A stretch of DNA of 22,979 nucleotides from JAFGIT01 sp016929465 [NCBI: Candidatus Coatesbacteria bacterium] (GCA_016929465.1 JAFGIT010000205.1:1-22979), one strand, 5' to 3'; numbered from the stretch's first letter, positions 13,887-22,901 are shown. A program made the numbers and translations. The notes: generated from the letters alone by a model not told the origin.

Positions 13887-16800
13887 TTGCTTGTAGGCAT
13901 CGATGTTGGCTCAGTGGCAGTCAAAGCTGTCCTGATGGACAGCAATCGCAGTATTGTCGAACATCACTATAAACGTATCAAGGGCCGACCTATACGAATG
14001 GTCGGCAATATCCTCAAGGATATTCTCGCCCGACATGACCGCTCCAAAATAAGAACGGTCTGTGCGACTGGCGCCGGTGGCCGGCTCATCGCTGAGCTCC
14101 TCAACGGCATCTTCGTCAATGAGGTGATTGCACAATACCTCGCAGGACTCCAATTCAATAAAGATGTCAGGACAATAATCGATATTGGCGGCGAGGACTC
14201 CAAACTCATGCTTCTCGGCAAGGACAAGGCGACCGGCGAGGTTCTGGTTCAGGACTTCGAGATGAATACGGTCTGCGCCGCGGGGACAGGCTCATTCCTT
14301 GACCAGCAGGCATCTCGCCTGGGTGTATCGATCGAGGATGAGTTTTCGAGGCTTGCCCTGAAGTCGGAGACGCCTCCGCGCATAGCCGGCAGGTGCAGTG
14401 TCTTCGCCAAGACGGATATGATCCACCTTCAGCAGGAAGGGACTCCGGTGCACGACATTGTCGGGGGGCTGTGCTATGCGATGGCGCGCAGCTTCAAAAG
14501 CAATGTCGTGAAGGGCGCCAAAATGAGACCTCTCGTGTCATTTCAGGGGGGTGTCGCATCAAATGAGGCGCTGGTCAAGGCCCTGAAAGAGATACTCGGG
14601 CTGAGCGACGGCGAGATGCTCGTCCACGAGCTTCACAGCGTGGCAGGGGCGATTGGAGCCTGTCTGCACTATCTCAAGTCGAAAGATATGCCGGAGCGAT
14701 ATTTCAAAGGACTGGACAGACTCGAGGCCTTCCTCGAAGCCCCATCCGGCGAGCAGAAAAGCCTGCCAATCCTGTCACTCAAGGACGTATCCCTCCCGAC
14801 CGAAAACGTGAAACACTGCGACGACGATACTCCAGTCAAGGTCTATATCGGTATAGACGTCGGATCGATTAGCACGAATGTGGTAGCAATCGATGACGAC
14901 CTGAATCTACTCGCGAAGTGCTACCTCATGACCGCTGGCAGGCCGATAGACGCTGTCGCGACTGGCCTATCGGAAGTGCGAGAGCAGCTCCCCGGAGAAG
15001 TCGAAGTCGCGGGGGTCGGGACGACCGGCTCGGGCCGATACATGACAGGGGAGCTCGTCGGAGCGGACGTCGTAAGAAATGAGATAACCGCACAGGCAAC
15101 AGCGGCGGCGGTAATCGATCCCAACGTCGATACCATCTTCGAGATCGGCGGCCAGGACTCCAAATACATAGGACTCGAAAACGGGGTCGTTGTTGACTTC
15201 GAGATGAACAAGGTGTGCGCCGCCGGGACCGGCTCCTTTCTGGAGGAGCAAGCCGAGAAGCTAGGCGTAAGTATCAAGAAGGAGTTTGCCAATGAGGCGC
15301 TGGGCTCGAAGAATCCGGTCAGGCTCGGTGAGCGATGCACCGTGTTCATGGAGTCGAGTGTTACGCACTTCCAGCAGGAGGGTGCGAAGCGAGAAGACCT
15401 TCTCGCGGGACTCGCCTATTCGATCGTCTATAACTACCTGAACCGTGTGGTCGGGACCAAGAAAATCGGCAAAAATATATTCTTCCAGGGCGGAGTAGCA
15501 TTCAATCACTCCGTCTGCGCGGCCTTCAGTTCGGTCACTGGCCGCAAGATCACCGTCCCCCCGAACCACGAGGTCACAGGCGCCATCGGCGCTGCTGTCC
15601 TCGCAAAGGAGGCAATGAAGGGCAAGGGAGAGAGCAAATTCAAGGGCTTTAACCTGAAGGACAGGAGTTGGGAGCTAGAGACCTTCGAGTGCCATGATTG
15701 CCCCAATATCTGCGAGGTCCGAAAGGTCACCCTACAGGGCGAGCCTCCGATATTCTATGGCTCCCGTTGCGAGAAATTCGACGTGCGGAAGAAGAGCGAG
15801 AAGGCTGCGAACAAGATACCGGACCTCTTCGCGGAGCGCGATGAGCTTCTGATGCGATGGCAGCCGAAGCCGAAGGGCGATTCATCGAAGCCCAGCATGA
15901 CGGTTGGCATCCCGAGAGCACTGCTATTCTTCGAGCTGTTTCCGATGTGGGCGACCTATCTCGATTCGCTCGGGATTGAAGTGGTCCTCTCTGCCAAGAC
16001 GAACAAGCACGTAATCCACGAGGGCGTCGAGGCAGTGAAATCCGAGACCTGCTTCCCGGTCAAGGTAATGCACGGACACGTCCTCGATCTTTTGAAGAAA
16101 GGTGTTGACAAGGTATTCCTGCCCAGCGTGATCAACATGCCGAAGGAGACCGAGGGCTTCGTCAATTACTTCAATTGCCCGCTCGTCCAGTCAATCCCGT
16201 ACACGATCGGCTGCGGCATAGACAAGTTGGGAAGGGAGCGCATCCTGAGCCCGATTCTCTATATGCAGCGTGGCAGGAAGGACACGATCCGCAGGCTGGT
16301 CAAATTCGCACAGGAACACCTAGGGGCGTCGAAGTCGGCTGCTCTTGCGGCGGCCGAGGCCGCAATTGATGCTCAGCAGGAGTTCAAGCGCGGAGAGGCG
16401 GAACTCGTGAAAAGGGCCGAGAAGCTGATCGGGGAGCACAAACTCGCAGTCGTCATACTCGGTCGGCCCTACAACACAAATGATCCGTTCGTGAACCTGA
16501 ACCTCCCGAAGAAGCTCCGTGAGCTCGACGTGCTCCCCGTCCCGATGGCGCTCGTCAAGCCCGACATAGAGGTGACTTTGAAGGAGCACGGCAATATGTA
16601 CTGGCGCTACGGGCAGCGGATACTCGGCACTGCCGTCTCCATAGCAAAGAATCCAAAGCTATACGGTCTATATATTACGAACTTCGGGTGCGGCCCCGAC
16701 TCGTTCATCTCGCAGTTCTTCAGCGAGATAATGGACGAAAAGCCCTTCCTCCAGATCGAGATCGACGAGCACAGCGCGGACGTCGGTGCGATAACGCGCT

Positions 16801-18116
16801 GCGAGGCGTTCCTGGACAGCATCGCCGGCAAGAAACACAAGGCATCCGTCGAGCCGAGGCTGGTCGAGAGCCGTTACAGCGGTAGGACGCGAGGCGTCAA
16901 GAACAGGACTCTCTACGTCCCGAGCATGAGCGACCACGCCTATCCATTCTGTGCCGCGCTTCAGCGCTACGGCATAGACGCCCAGGTCATACCCGAGGCG
17001 GACGAGGAGAGCCTGGAGCTCGGGCGACGCCACACGACCGGCAGGGAGTGCTTCCCCTGCATAGTAACGACCGGCGACATGGTGAAGCTCTGCCAGAGCA
17101 AGGGATTTGATCGCAAGAAGGCGATGTTCATGATGCCCACGACATCGGGACCATGCCGATTCGGCCAATACAACCACGTGCAAAAGATGGTCCTCGAAAA
17201 CATAGGCTTCTCGGATATTCCGGTGCTCGCACCGGACCAGGACCGGGCAGACAACTTCCACCAGACTCTGAAGGACGTGCCGCTGACTTTCTACCTGCAC
17301 GGCTACCAGGGTATGGTCGGCGTGGACTACATCGAGCGGCTCGCGAGGCGAATCAGGCCCTATGAGCGAATAAAAGGCCGAACGGACGAAGTCTATGACT
17401 ACAGCCTGAAGGAGATCACCGAGGCCACAAAGGCCGGTGATGTCCTCAACACCTTGAAAAAATGCGCCGCTCTCTTCAGCAAGATCGAGTGGGATAAGAC
17501 CCAGTCAAGGCCAAGAATCGGCCTGGTCGGCGAGATATACGTGCGCTCCCACAGGTTCAGCAACCGGGACCTGGTCAAGCGGCTCGAGGCTTTGGGCGCG
17601 GAGGTATGGAGGCCAACCTTCGCAGAGTGGCTCTACTACCTCACCTACATCCACGGGCGGGATGCAGCGAGCCAGGGCAAATGGACCCGCGCGGCGAGGC
17701 TTCGGGTGATACACAAACTGCAGCATGTTGGCGAGCGGGCGGTCAAGAAGGCGATCGCGGATTCCGTCAGAATCTACGAGGACGAAACGGTCCTGCATGC
17801 GATCCACGCCGCGGTCCCCTACATCGATGTGTCGTTCCACGGTGAGGCGGTCCTCTCTATCGGGAAGATGATCGAGTATATCGATAACGGTGCGACGGGG
17901 GTAATCAACATCATGCCGTTCGGGTGCCTTCCGGGGACGATCGTCACCGCCATGCTGAAGAAGCTGCACGACGACTTCGATGGGATACCTGCGCTCTCGA
18001 TCAACTACGATGGACTCGAGGACCCGGCCGAACAGACCCGCCTGGAGGCGTTCGTGCACCAGGCCAAGCAACGAGCTGAGCGGATGTCTGCACGCGGCGA
18101 GAAGCCGAAATACTGA
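13887..18116 (+). CDS. Giant fused acyl-CoA dehydratase activase (two BcrA/HgdC-type domains, DUF2229 and HgdB-like region)
   Basis: A single chain of about 1409 residues. Two ASKHA-fold activase units (1-265 and 318-575) each begin GIDVGS and each keep the pair of [4Fe-4S] cysteines (CAAGTGSF with RCSVF, C130/C170; CAAGTGSF with RCTVF, C444/C484). A four-Cys cluster follows (C602, C605, C609, C628), then DUF2229 from about 671 (GIPRALLFFELFP) and an HgdB-like C-terminal region. Relatives use ATP to push an electron to very low potential for 2-hydroxyacyl-CoA dehydratases, benzoyl-CoA reductases or double-cubane proteins; COG1924/3580/3581 fusions of this size are known in anaerobes, with unclear substrates. 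The start is uncertain: TTG 13887 (GGGAG ten bases upstream) gives the family-like N-terminus; TTG 13776 would add 37 unlike residues. Its stop overlaps the next ATG (TGATG). Confidence 0.88.
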   Translation: MLVGIDVGSVAVKAVLMDSNRSIVEHHYKRIKGRPIRMVGNILKDILARHDRSKIRTVCATGAGGRLIAELLNGIFVNEVIAQYLAGLQFNKDVRTIIDIGGEDSKLMLLGKDKATGEVLVQDFEMNTVCAAGTGSFLDQQASRLGVSIEDEFSRLALKSETPPRIAGRCSVFAKTDMIHLQQEGTPVHDIVGGLCYAMARSFKSNVVKGAKMRPLVSFQGGVASNEALVKALKEILGLSDGEMLVHELHSVAGAIGACLHYLKSKDMPERYFKGLDRLEAFLEAPSGEQKSLPILSLKDVSLPTENVKHCDDDTPVKVYIGIDVGSISTNVVAIDDDLNLLAKCYLMTAGRPIDAVATGLSEVREQLPGEVEVAGVGTTGSGRYMTGELVGADVVRNEITAQATAAAVIDPNVDTIFEIGGQDSKYIGLENGVVVDFEMNKVCAAGTGSFLEEQAEKLGVSIKKEFANEALGSKNPVRLGERCTVFMESSVTHFQQEGAKREDLLAGLAYSIVYNYLNRVVGTKKIGKNIFFQGGVAFNHSVCAAFSSVTGRKITVPPNHEVTGAIGAAVLAKEAMKGKGESKFKGFNLKDRSWELETFECHDCPNICEVRKVTLQGEPPIFYGSRCEKFDVRKKSEKAANKIPDLFAERDELLMRWQPKPKGDSSKPSMTVGIPRALLFFELFPMWATYLDSLGIEVVLSAKTNKHVIHEGVEAVKSETCFPVKVMHGHVLDLLKKGVDKVFLPSVINMPKETEGFVNYFNCPLVQSIPYTIGCGIDKLGRERILSPILYMQRGRKDTIRRLVKFAQEHLGASKSAALAAAEAAIDAQQEFKRGEAELVKRAEKLIGEHKLAVVILGRPYNTNDPFVNLNLPKKLRELDVLPVPMALVKPDIEVTLKEHGNMYWRYGQRILGTAVSIAKNPKLYGLYITNFGCGPDSFISQFFSEIMDEKPFLQIEIDEHSADVGAITRCEAFLDSIAGKKHKASVEPRLVESRYSGRTRGVKNRTLYVPSMSDHAYPFCAALQRYGIDAQVIPEADEESLELGRRHTTGRECFPCIVTTGDMVKLCQSKGFDRKKAMFMMPTTSGPCRFGQYNHVQKMVLENIGFSDIPVLAPDQDRADNFHQTLKDVPLTFYLHGYQGMVGVDYIERLARRIRPYERIKGRTDEVYDYSLKEITEATKAGDVLNTLKKCAALFSKIEWDKTQSRPRIGLVGEIYVRSHRFSNRDLVKRLEALGAEVWRPTFAEWLYYLTYIHGRDAASQGKWTRAARLRVIHKLQHVGERAVKKAIADSVRIYEDETVLHAIHAAVPYIDVSFHGEAVLSIGKMIEYIDNGATGVINIMPFGCLPGTIVTAMLKKLHDDFDGIPALSINYDGLEDPAEQTRLEAFVHQAKQRAERMSARGEKPKY

Positions 18117-20326
18117 TGGGCCAGGCATCCGGGCAGGGAATGCGGACGCTGTGCCTCTGGGGGGCATTGCTCGGCATCATCCTACTCGTCCCCCATCTCC
18201 GTCCAGCGGCCATATTCCTGCTCCCCGGAATACTGACCCTCGCTCTTCCCGGGGCATCCACAAAGCAGCCAATCTGCGTGCTCGCGGAGTCAATTGCCAC
18301 GTCGGTCGCGTTCTGGGTAATCGGAGTCTGGGTCGTCTCCGCGTTAGGATTAGGCCTCGAGATGCTCTTCTGGATCGTGGCGCCTGTATCAGCGTTCTTT
18401 TGGCTCATCATCGTTGCCCGAAAGCAGGACCTTCCCACCGTCATCCCCGACTGCCCGATAATGATCGTCGCCATCGTCCTCGCGTTGGTCCTGACGGTTG
18501 CGCCGTTCATCCTCACAATCGCCCCGCCCGGGGCGGACATGAGCATGCACGGCTACGTGACCAGGATGGTAGTGGAGGCTGATGGAGTGCCGGAGACATA
18601 CGAGCCTTACTTGCCGATAGAGAAATTCGGCGCCTATTCAATCGGGTTCCACACGCTCGCTGCGCTGATACAAATGACCTCAGGGGAGCTCCTTCAACTC
18701 CATCGAGCAGTCCTGCTCATGGATTGCCTGGTCTATTTTCTCTTCTTTATATTCCTGCTCGGCCTGCTCAGGCACCGATTCACTGCGGCGGTCGCCTCCC
18801 TCTGCGCGTGCCTCGGCCTATTTTTGACGAGAAGCCCCCAGCATTTCCTTGCCTGGGGGGGCACACCAACGATCCTCTCCATCGGGCTGATCGCGTGCGC
18901 GCTCCCCATGCTGAAGAAGCCGCTCAGCCAGAACCGCTCGACGATCATCCTGTCCGCAGCATGGCTCGCCGCGGCGTTCCTCTGCCACCCCTTGCCAGTG
19001 ATCATCCTCGGGACCATCTACCTCCCCTACGCCGGCTATTCGATCGCAAGGTCGATGAGGAGGCGGAGCCTCGAGAAACTCCTGCTCCGATACTTCGCCG
19101 TCATAGCGATAGGGGTCCTGTGCACCGCAATATTTGTCTCGAAATTCGAGAACCGCACCTCTGACGATGAGAAGGAGTGGATCCGCGTCTGGGACTCGGT
19201 CGTCCAGGAGCGGTGGAACGGAACGATATGGAACGCGCCCATCACGCTGCCGAAGCACCTCGCGGAATACTCGCTCGGACTGCTTATCCTGCCGCTCGGA
19301 TTCGCGATGCTGATCGCAGCATTCTCCGGCGATAGGTCCGAGAGAACGAACCTCTATTTCATCCTCGCGATAGCCGGCATTGTCGTGAATGCGAAATACC
19401 AGTTGCTTCCGAAGTCGATTTACCTGTTCCCGGACCGGGCCGATGCGATGCTCCCGCTCTTCGCTGCCCCGCTTGTCGGCTCGCTGATCGAGAGGACGAA
19501 GCGCTCCCTCGAGCCGGTCTTCGGGGAGAGTCATCTCAAAAAAGCCGGGATAATGGGCCTTCTCATACTCGTGCTGTTCTTCGCGGCCGGAAGTTATTTC
19601 TACTACCTGCGTCCCGCCCTAAGAGAAGCGAATGTGACCGAAGACGACATGCAGGCATTCGAGTGGATCAGGGAGAATGCAAGGCCCGACGCACACATCG
19701 CAAACAATTATTCCGACGCTGGCATATTCATCCCGATGATGACCCGCCGCAGCGTCTCGGTACCACACGTCAACATAGTCAACTGGTCCGAGACCAAGCT
19801 GAAGCTCGCATCAAAGCCCGCGGATTACATCTATATCGGGGCGAAGTCGGTCTATCCATTTCCGTTCGAGTGGTCTCCGTCGGGCGTGCAGACATTGAAG
19901 CCGAGGCCGAAACTGGTCTTTCAGAGTGGAAATGCCCGGCTATACGAGCTCGACAGATCGCTTTCGGAGAGCATATCAGCGGAATTCCTGAAGCTGGTTG
20001 CAGGAGAGGCTGAGGTGCGGGGCAGGATCCGGACGCTGAGCCCACAGCAGGGGGAGGTCGTCGATGGCCGTCACATCGTCCTCGAGTGGGACATATCCGG
20101 TTGCGACCTCTTCAACGTCCAGCTGGCGCTGACCCCGAACTTCGACAACCCGCTCCCGATCTACAACTCCTTCCCCGCCCTGCAACTTGCCGATGGCTCC
20201 TACGACATCACTTCGCTCGCCCCGCTCATGCCGCTCGATATCCCAATCTATTGGCGAGTAAGAGGCCTCTCCCCCGATGGGCGCCTCCACCAATCGCAGC
20301 TCCGCCACTTCTTCAAGGCCCCTTAA
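18116..20326 (+). CDS. Polytopic membrane protein, GT-C glycosyltransferase-like, with C-terminal beta-sandwich-like domain
   Basis: A 736-residue integral membrane protein. Roughly 12-14 hydrophobic segments lie between residues 11 and 497. The loop after the fifth segment (PPGADMSMHGYVTRMVVEAD, 137-156) has acidic residues, as in GT-C lipid-linked sugar transferases. A soluble part follows (510-615; AFEWIRENARPDAHIANNY), typical of the extracytoplasmic domain of such proteins. Residues about 635-736 look like a fibronectin III-like module (VLEWDISGCDLFNVQLAL; IYWRVRGLSPDG). It might transfer sugars to an exported substrate; this is inference, since no exact family was recognised. The start ATG shares one base with the activase stop, so translation is coupled, which is an unexpected pairing for a membrane transferase. 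The ATG has no separate ribosome site. Confidence 0.7.
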   Translation: MGQASGQGMRTLCLWGALLGIILLVPHLRPAAIFLLPGILTLALPGASTKQPICVLAESIATSVAFWVIGVWVVSALGLGLEMLFWIVAPVSAFFWLIIVARKQDLPTVIPDCPIMIVAIVLALVLTVAPFILTIAPPGADMSMHGYVTRMVVEADGVPETYEPYLPIEKFGAYSIGFHTLAALIQMTSGELLQLHRAVLLMDCLVYFLFFIFLLGLLRHRFTAAVASLCACLGLFLTRSPQHFLAWGGTPTILSIGLIACALPMLKKPLSQNRSTIILSAAWLAAAFLCHPLPVIILGTIYLPYAGYSIARSMRRRSLEKLLLRYFAVIAIGVLCTAIFVSKFENRTSDDEKEWIRVWDSVVQERWNGTIWNAPITLPKHLAEYSLGLLILPLGFAMLIAAFSGDRSERTNLYFILAIAGIVVNAKYQLLPKSIYLFPDRADAMLPLFAAPLVGSLIERTKRSLEPVFGESHLKKAGIMGLLILVLFFAAGSYFYYLRPALREANVTEDDMQAFEWIRENARPDAHIANNYSDAGIFIPMMTRRSVSVPHVNIVNWSETKLKLASKPADYIYIGAKSVYPFPFEWSPSGVQTLKPRPKLVFQSGNARLYELDRSLSESISAEFLKLVAGEAEVRGRIRTLSPQQGEVVDGRHIVLEWDISGCDLFNVQLALTPNFDNPLPIYNSFPALQLADGSYDITSLAPLMPLDIPIYWRVRGLSPDGRLHQSQLRHFFKAP

Positions 20327-20351
20327 AAGCAGACACCCGGGCCTATGGACT

Positions 20352-20369
20352 GCGGTGGCTTGACACCGC
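20352..20369. terminator. Hairpin after the membrane-protein gene, weak terminator candidate
   Basis: GCGGTG and CACCGC form a perfect 6-base stem with a 6-base loop, 26 bases past the stop. No T-tract follows, so intrinsic termination is doubtful. Confidence 0.25.
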
Positions 20370-20533
20370 TCTGATTCATGGCTGCCCGAGTCAAATAAGT
20401 GCGGTCCCCCATGCGGATCGCTCCCCAATTTCCCGTCAAATTTGCGGCCCCGCCCCTTATGGCCCATTATCGCGATATTTCTGCCTAATTTGGGTATTTT
20501 ATTATAATGGGTGGATTCTGTCCAAAATGGTGC

Positions 20534-20562
20534 TTGACAATGCTCGGTCTATCGGTCATATT
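20534..20562 (+). promoter_or_regulatory. Candidate promoter for the beta-helix gene
   Basis: TTGACA (20534-20539), 17-base spacer, CATATT (20557-20562, 4 of 6; the same -10 as at tmk). A start near 20569 gives a leader of about 110 bases with a strong ribosome site. Confidence 0.45.
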
Positions 20563-20680
20563 CCGTTTCAGAGTACCCAACCCTTAGATTCGAGGAATGA
20601 TGGTATGTTTCTCAAATGGCCCTGAAGGGACGCTTCCGGCAGCACCTTATTGCGCAATCGGAAATCTTAGGAGGAATTCT

Positions 20681-22777
20681 ATGTCATCCCATTTTATCCG
20701 CGGGTTAGTCTTCTTCTTAACAACGCTTCTGCTCTCAACAACCACTTCATTCGCCCTCGACTACTACGTCGATGGAGCCAACGGCGACAATGATAACTCC
20801 GGCCTCAGCGCCGATGACGCGTGGAAGACAATCACCTATGCGCTGGAACAGGCGACCGCGACCGAGGAGGATCCAGCTAACATCAACATCGCCGCTGGAA
20901 CCTACGCTGCCTCAACCAACGGGGAGACTTTCCCGCTTATAATGATTGGGCATGTTCGACTTCTGGGCCCAGGTCCAGACGCATGCATTCTGGATGCCGA
21001 GTATAACGCCAATCACATTATGATTTGCCAGTCTGTTGTGGACGTTCAGGTGAGATGTATTAGTCTGCTGCATTCATACGCGCTCGGTGACGCCTATTCT
21101 GAAGACGGAGGCTGTCCCATAATCTGCGATCGCTCGTCCCTTGAACTGGAAGATTGCTTAATTGCTGAAAACTCCGCCATGCGTAGAGAAGATGCCGGCG
21201 CGATTCTCTGCACGGATTCGCGCCTGAGCCTGGATTCCTGCGTTATCCGAGATAATCTAGCGGGAATCCGTGGCGGACCGAGCGGTATTATCTCTTCTTG
21301 CGGCGTTCGGTGTGAGCATTCGATATTCGCTGCGAGATCATGCAGTATTCATGGCAATAAGGAATTACCAGTTGGCGGATTCTTCAGTGATGTTCTGTCT
21401 TTTACGACCTGCGAACTCTCGCTCTTCGACTGCCGTGTATTTGACAACACAAGTGGGAGGATAGTCCTCATCACTCTGTCGAGCGCGGATGTAGCCTCGT
21501 GCGAGATCAGCGGCAACTCCGGCGGCGTCTTCGCCTACGGGAGCCAGCTCACGATTCAATCCTGCTTCCTCGAGGACAATGTTGGGGACGCCACTTTGAA
21601 CTGCCAGCCGGATTGCGAAGCGGAGATCACTGACTGCGTTATACGGGGCAACACTCGAGGTAACGGCGCGTACGGGGAGAGCTGTGTCCTATGCTGCAAT
21701 TCGAGAATGCACATTCGTAGATGTGTGATCGCTGAGAATAGCGCACACGATGGCGCAATAGAGTACGTATTCGAAAACGACTCATACTATAGCAGTGCTC
21801 TTCCCGAAATAGAGCCAAATGGCCTCGCCGATGACTCCGCACAGTCCTTCGGGCTGTCTATTGAGGATTGTCTGATATACGGTAACCAGTCATGCTATGG
21901 TGGCCCGATAATGAACTATAGAAGCCAGGGCATGCTCCCGATAGCGCGCGCTAATCGGATATACATGGAGACGGAAGAGGACTACATGGTCTCGGTCGAG
22001 CGCTGCACGATCGTGGGCAATCGAGCATTCGAGGCCCACGCGGATAGCCTATACATATTCCCCTATGTCTCATCTGCTCTATTCGAGGACAATATCATCG
22101 CTGACAACGACGGCGGCATGCCCCCCGAAGCCAATGACAACGTGGTCCGCAACTGCTGCCTGCAGGAGGAATATGACGGCGAGGGCAACTTCGTCGCGGA
22201 CCCGCTATTCGCTTCTGGGCCTCTCGGCGACTACTACCTGTCTTGCGTCGGGGCGGGGCAGCAAGCGGATAGCCCATGCATCGACGCTGGTTCGACGAGC
22301 GCGGTCGAGGCCGGTCTTGCCTCGATGACAACCCGGACCGATGGCGAGTTCGACACCGGAACACTCGACATTGGTTACCACTACTCAGCAACGCCGCCGA
22401 CCATCGGCTGCCAAGTCTCTGACGGGACCGATGCGCTCGACGCGCAGCCCCTCCTTTCCGGTGATCCGCTGGTCGCGTCATTCAGCGTAGAGAACGCCGG
22501 CCTCCCGCTCTGGGTCGATATCTATGCCGGCTTCATCCTCCCCGATGGCACCATCCTCCTAGTTACGCCGAACTGCTTCAGCACCGAGTTCGCGCCCCTC
22601 TTCGAGACGATTCACCTCCCCGCTGGCTACACCTCGGACGACATCAAGGTATTCGACGCCCTCATCCCAGATGGCCTCCCGGATGGCACCTACACCTTCG
22701 CCGCAGCGCTATCGTTGACGGGCAGTTTCCGACCGATAGGCGATATCGCCGCGTGTCAGTTCGCGGTCGCGAATTGA
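20681..22777 (+). CDS. Secreted right-handed parallel beta-helix protein (DUF1565-type N-terminus)
   Basis: A 698-residue exported protein. The signal peptide core spans about 5-22 with a likely cut after SFA (25). YYVDGANGDNDNSGLSADDA (28-47) opens a DUF1565/pectate-lyase-like region. Successive coils then repeat a pattern like DCLIAENS, SCVIRDN, SCSIHGN, DCRVFDN, SCEISGN, SCFLEDN, DCVIRGN and RCVIAEN, the Cys/Asn-ladder style of right-handed beta-helices. The last 120 or so residues form a separate beta-rich domain (ASFSVENAGLPLWVDIYAGF). No catalytic polysaccharide-lyase residues could be assigned; a cell-surface or secreted binding role is possible. The start is ATG 20681 because AGGAGG lies six bases upstream and the signal peptide begins there; an earlier in-frame ATG at 20597 is less likely. 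Confidence 0.85.
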   Translation: MSSHFIRGLVFFLTTLLLSTTTSFALDYYVDGANGDNDNSGLSADDAWKTITYALEQATATEEDPANINIAAGTYAASTNGETFPLIMIGHVRLLGPGPDACILDAEYNANHIMICQSVVDVQVRCISLLHSYALGDAYSEDGGCPIICDRSSLELEDCLIAENSAMRREDAGAILCTDSRLSLDSCVIRDNLAGIRGGPSGIISSCGVRCEHSIFAARSCSIHGNKELPVGGFFSDVLSFTTCELSLFDCRVFDNTSGRIVLITLSSADVASCEISGNSGGVFAYGSQLTIQSCFLEDNVGDATLNCQPDCEAEITDCVIRGNTRGNGAYGESCVLCCNSRMHIRRCVIAENSAHDGAIEYVFENDSYYSSALPEIEPNGLADDSAQSFGLSIEDCLIYGNQSCYGGPIMNYRSQGMLPIARANRIYMETEEDYMVSVERCTIVGNRAFEAHADSLYIFPYVSSALFEDNIIADNDGGMPPEANDNVVRNCCLQEEYDGEGNFVADPLFASGPLGDYYLSCVGAGQQADSPCIDAGSTSAVEAGLASMTTRTDGEFDTGTLDIGYHYSATPPTIGCQVSDGTDALDAQPLLSGDPLVASFSVENAGLPLWVDIYAGFILPDGTILLVTPNCFSTEFAPLFETIHLPAGYTSDDIKVFDALIPDGLPDGTYTFAAALSLTGSFRPIGDIAACQFAVAN

Positions 22778-22782
22778 CCGCG
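22762..22782. terminator. GC-rich hairpin straddling the beta-helix stop codon
   Basis: CGCGGTC (22762-22768) and GACCGCG (22776-22782) form a perfect 7-base stem with a 7-base loop containing the stop. A T-tract is absent, so it could be a processing or stability element, or the base of an atypical terminator. Confidence 0.35.
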
Positions 22783-22784
22783 GC

Positions 22785-22829
22785 GGGGATAAAGGACAAA
22801 GGATAAGGGATAAAGGGGAAGGGGGGAGG
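22785..22829 (+). repeat. Purine-only array with GGATAAAGG-type units
   Basis: Degenerate units (GGGGATAAA, GGACAAA, GGATAA, GGGATAAA, GGGGAA, GGGGGGAGG) follow the beta-helix gene. Apart from three single T and one C the strand is purine. In style it resembles the G-run plus AT array at 41-79, and it immediately precedes a four-helix-bundle gene remnant. Confidence 0.6.
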
Positions 22830-22832
22830 CTA

Positions 22833-22901
22833 TTGACTGGTGCGGCAATTAAGAGCTTCGAGGACTTGCGTGTTTGGCGGCAGGGAATTGAGCTAGCCTG
22901 A
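22833..22901 (+). pseudogene. Truncated four-helix-bundle (23S rRNA IVP family) protein gene
   Basis: TTG at 22833 opens 22 codons that contain AIKSFEDLRVWRQGIELA, an excellent match to the conserved N-terminus of four-helix-bundle proteins related to the 23S rRNA intervening-sequence protein (about 115-130 residues when whole). TGA at 22899 ends it. Neither the same frame (next stop two codons on) nor the other two frames carries the expected second-helix sequence, so the rest is missing. GGGGGGAGG from the purine array could serve as its ribosome site, 3 bases from the TTG. The remaining 78 bases to the window end hold nothing I recognise. Confidence 0.7.

Larger units (their letters stand above)
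20327..20680 (+). other. Intergenic region with hairpin and promoter
   Basis: These 354 bases lie between the membrane-protein gene and the beta-helix gene. They hold a hairpin at 20352-20369, an AT-rich patch around 20490-20512 with an exact TATAAT but no -35, and a good promoter candidate at 20534-20562. The beta-helix frame is open back to 20597, but that extension lies ahead of a strong ribosome site and signal peptide and is not coding. Confidence 0.45.

Noticed and set aside
16668-17300. 210-codon minus-strand frame inside the activase gene
   Set aside because: Antisense shadow of conserved HgdB-like and DUF2229 sequence with no recognisable features.
17505-18167. 220-codon minus-strand frame inside the activase gene
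   Set aside because: It is antisense to a strongly conserved coding region, has no ribosome site and no family motif; it is a shadow of high-GC codons.
18818-19534. 238-codon minus-strand frame inside the membrane-protein gene
   Set aside because: Its composition is extremely charged and Arg/Glu rich, as expected from reading hydrophobic transmembrane codons backwards.
20360-20365. TTGACA as a promoter -35 box
   Set aside because: It lies in the loop and arm of a hairpin, and the -10 position at 17 bases is TGCCCG.
20597-20680. N-terminal extension of the beta-helix protein
   Set aside because: AGGAGG and a clear signal peptide place the start at 20681; the extension would bury the signal peptide.
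22899-22901. TGA in the four-helix-bundle fragment as selenocysteine
   Set aside because: The same frame reaches TAG two codons later and family members have no selenocysteine there.
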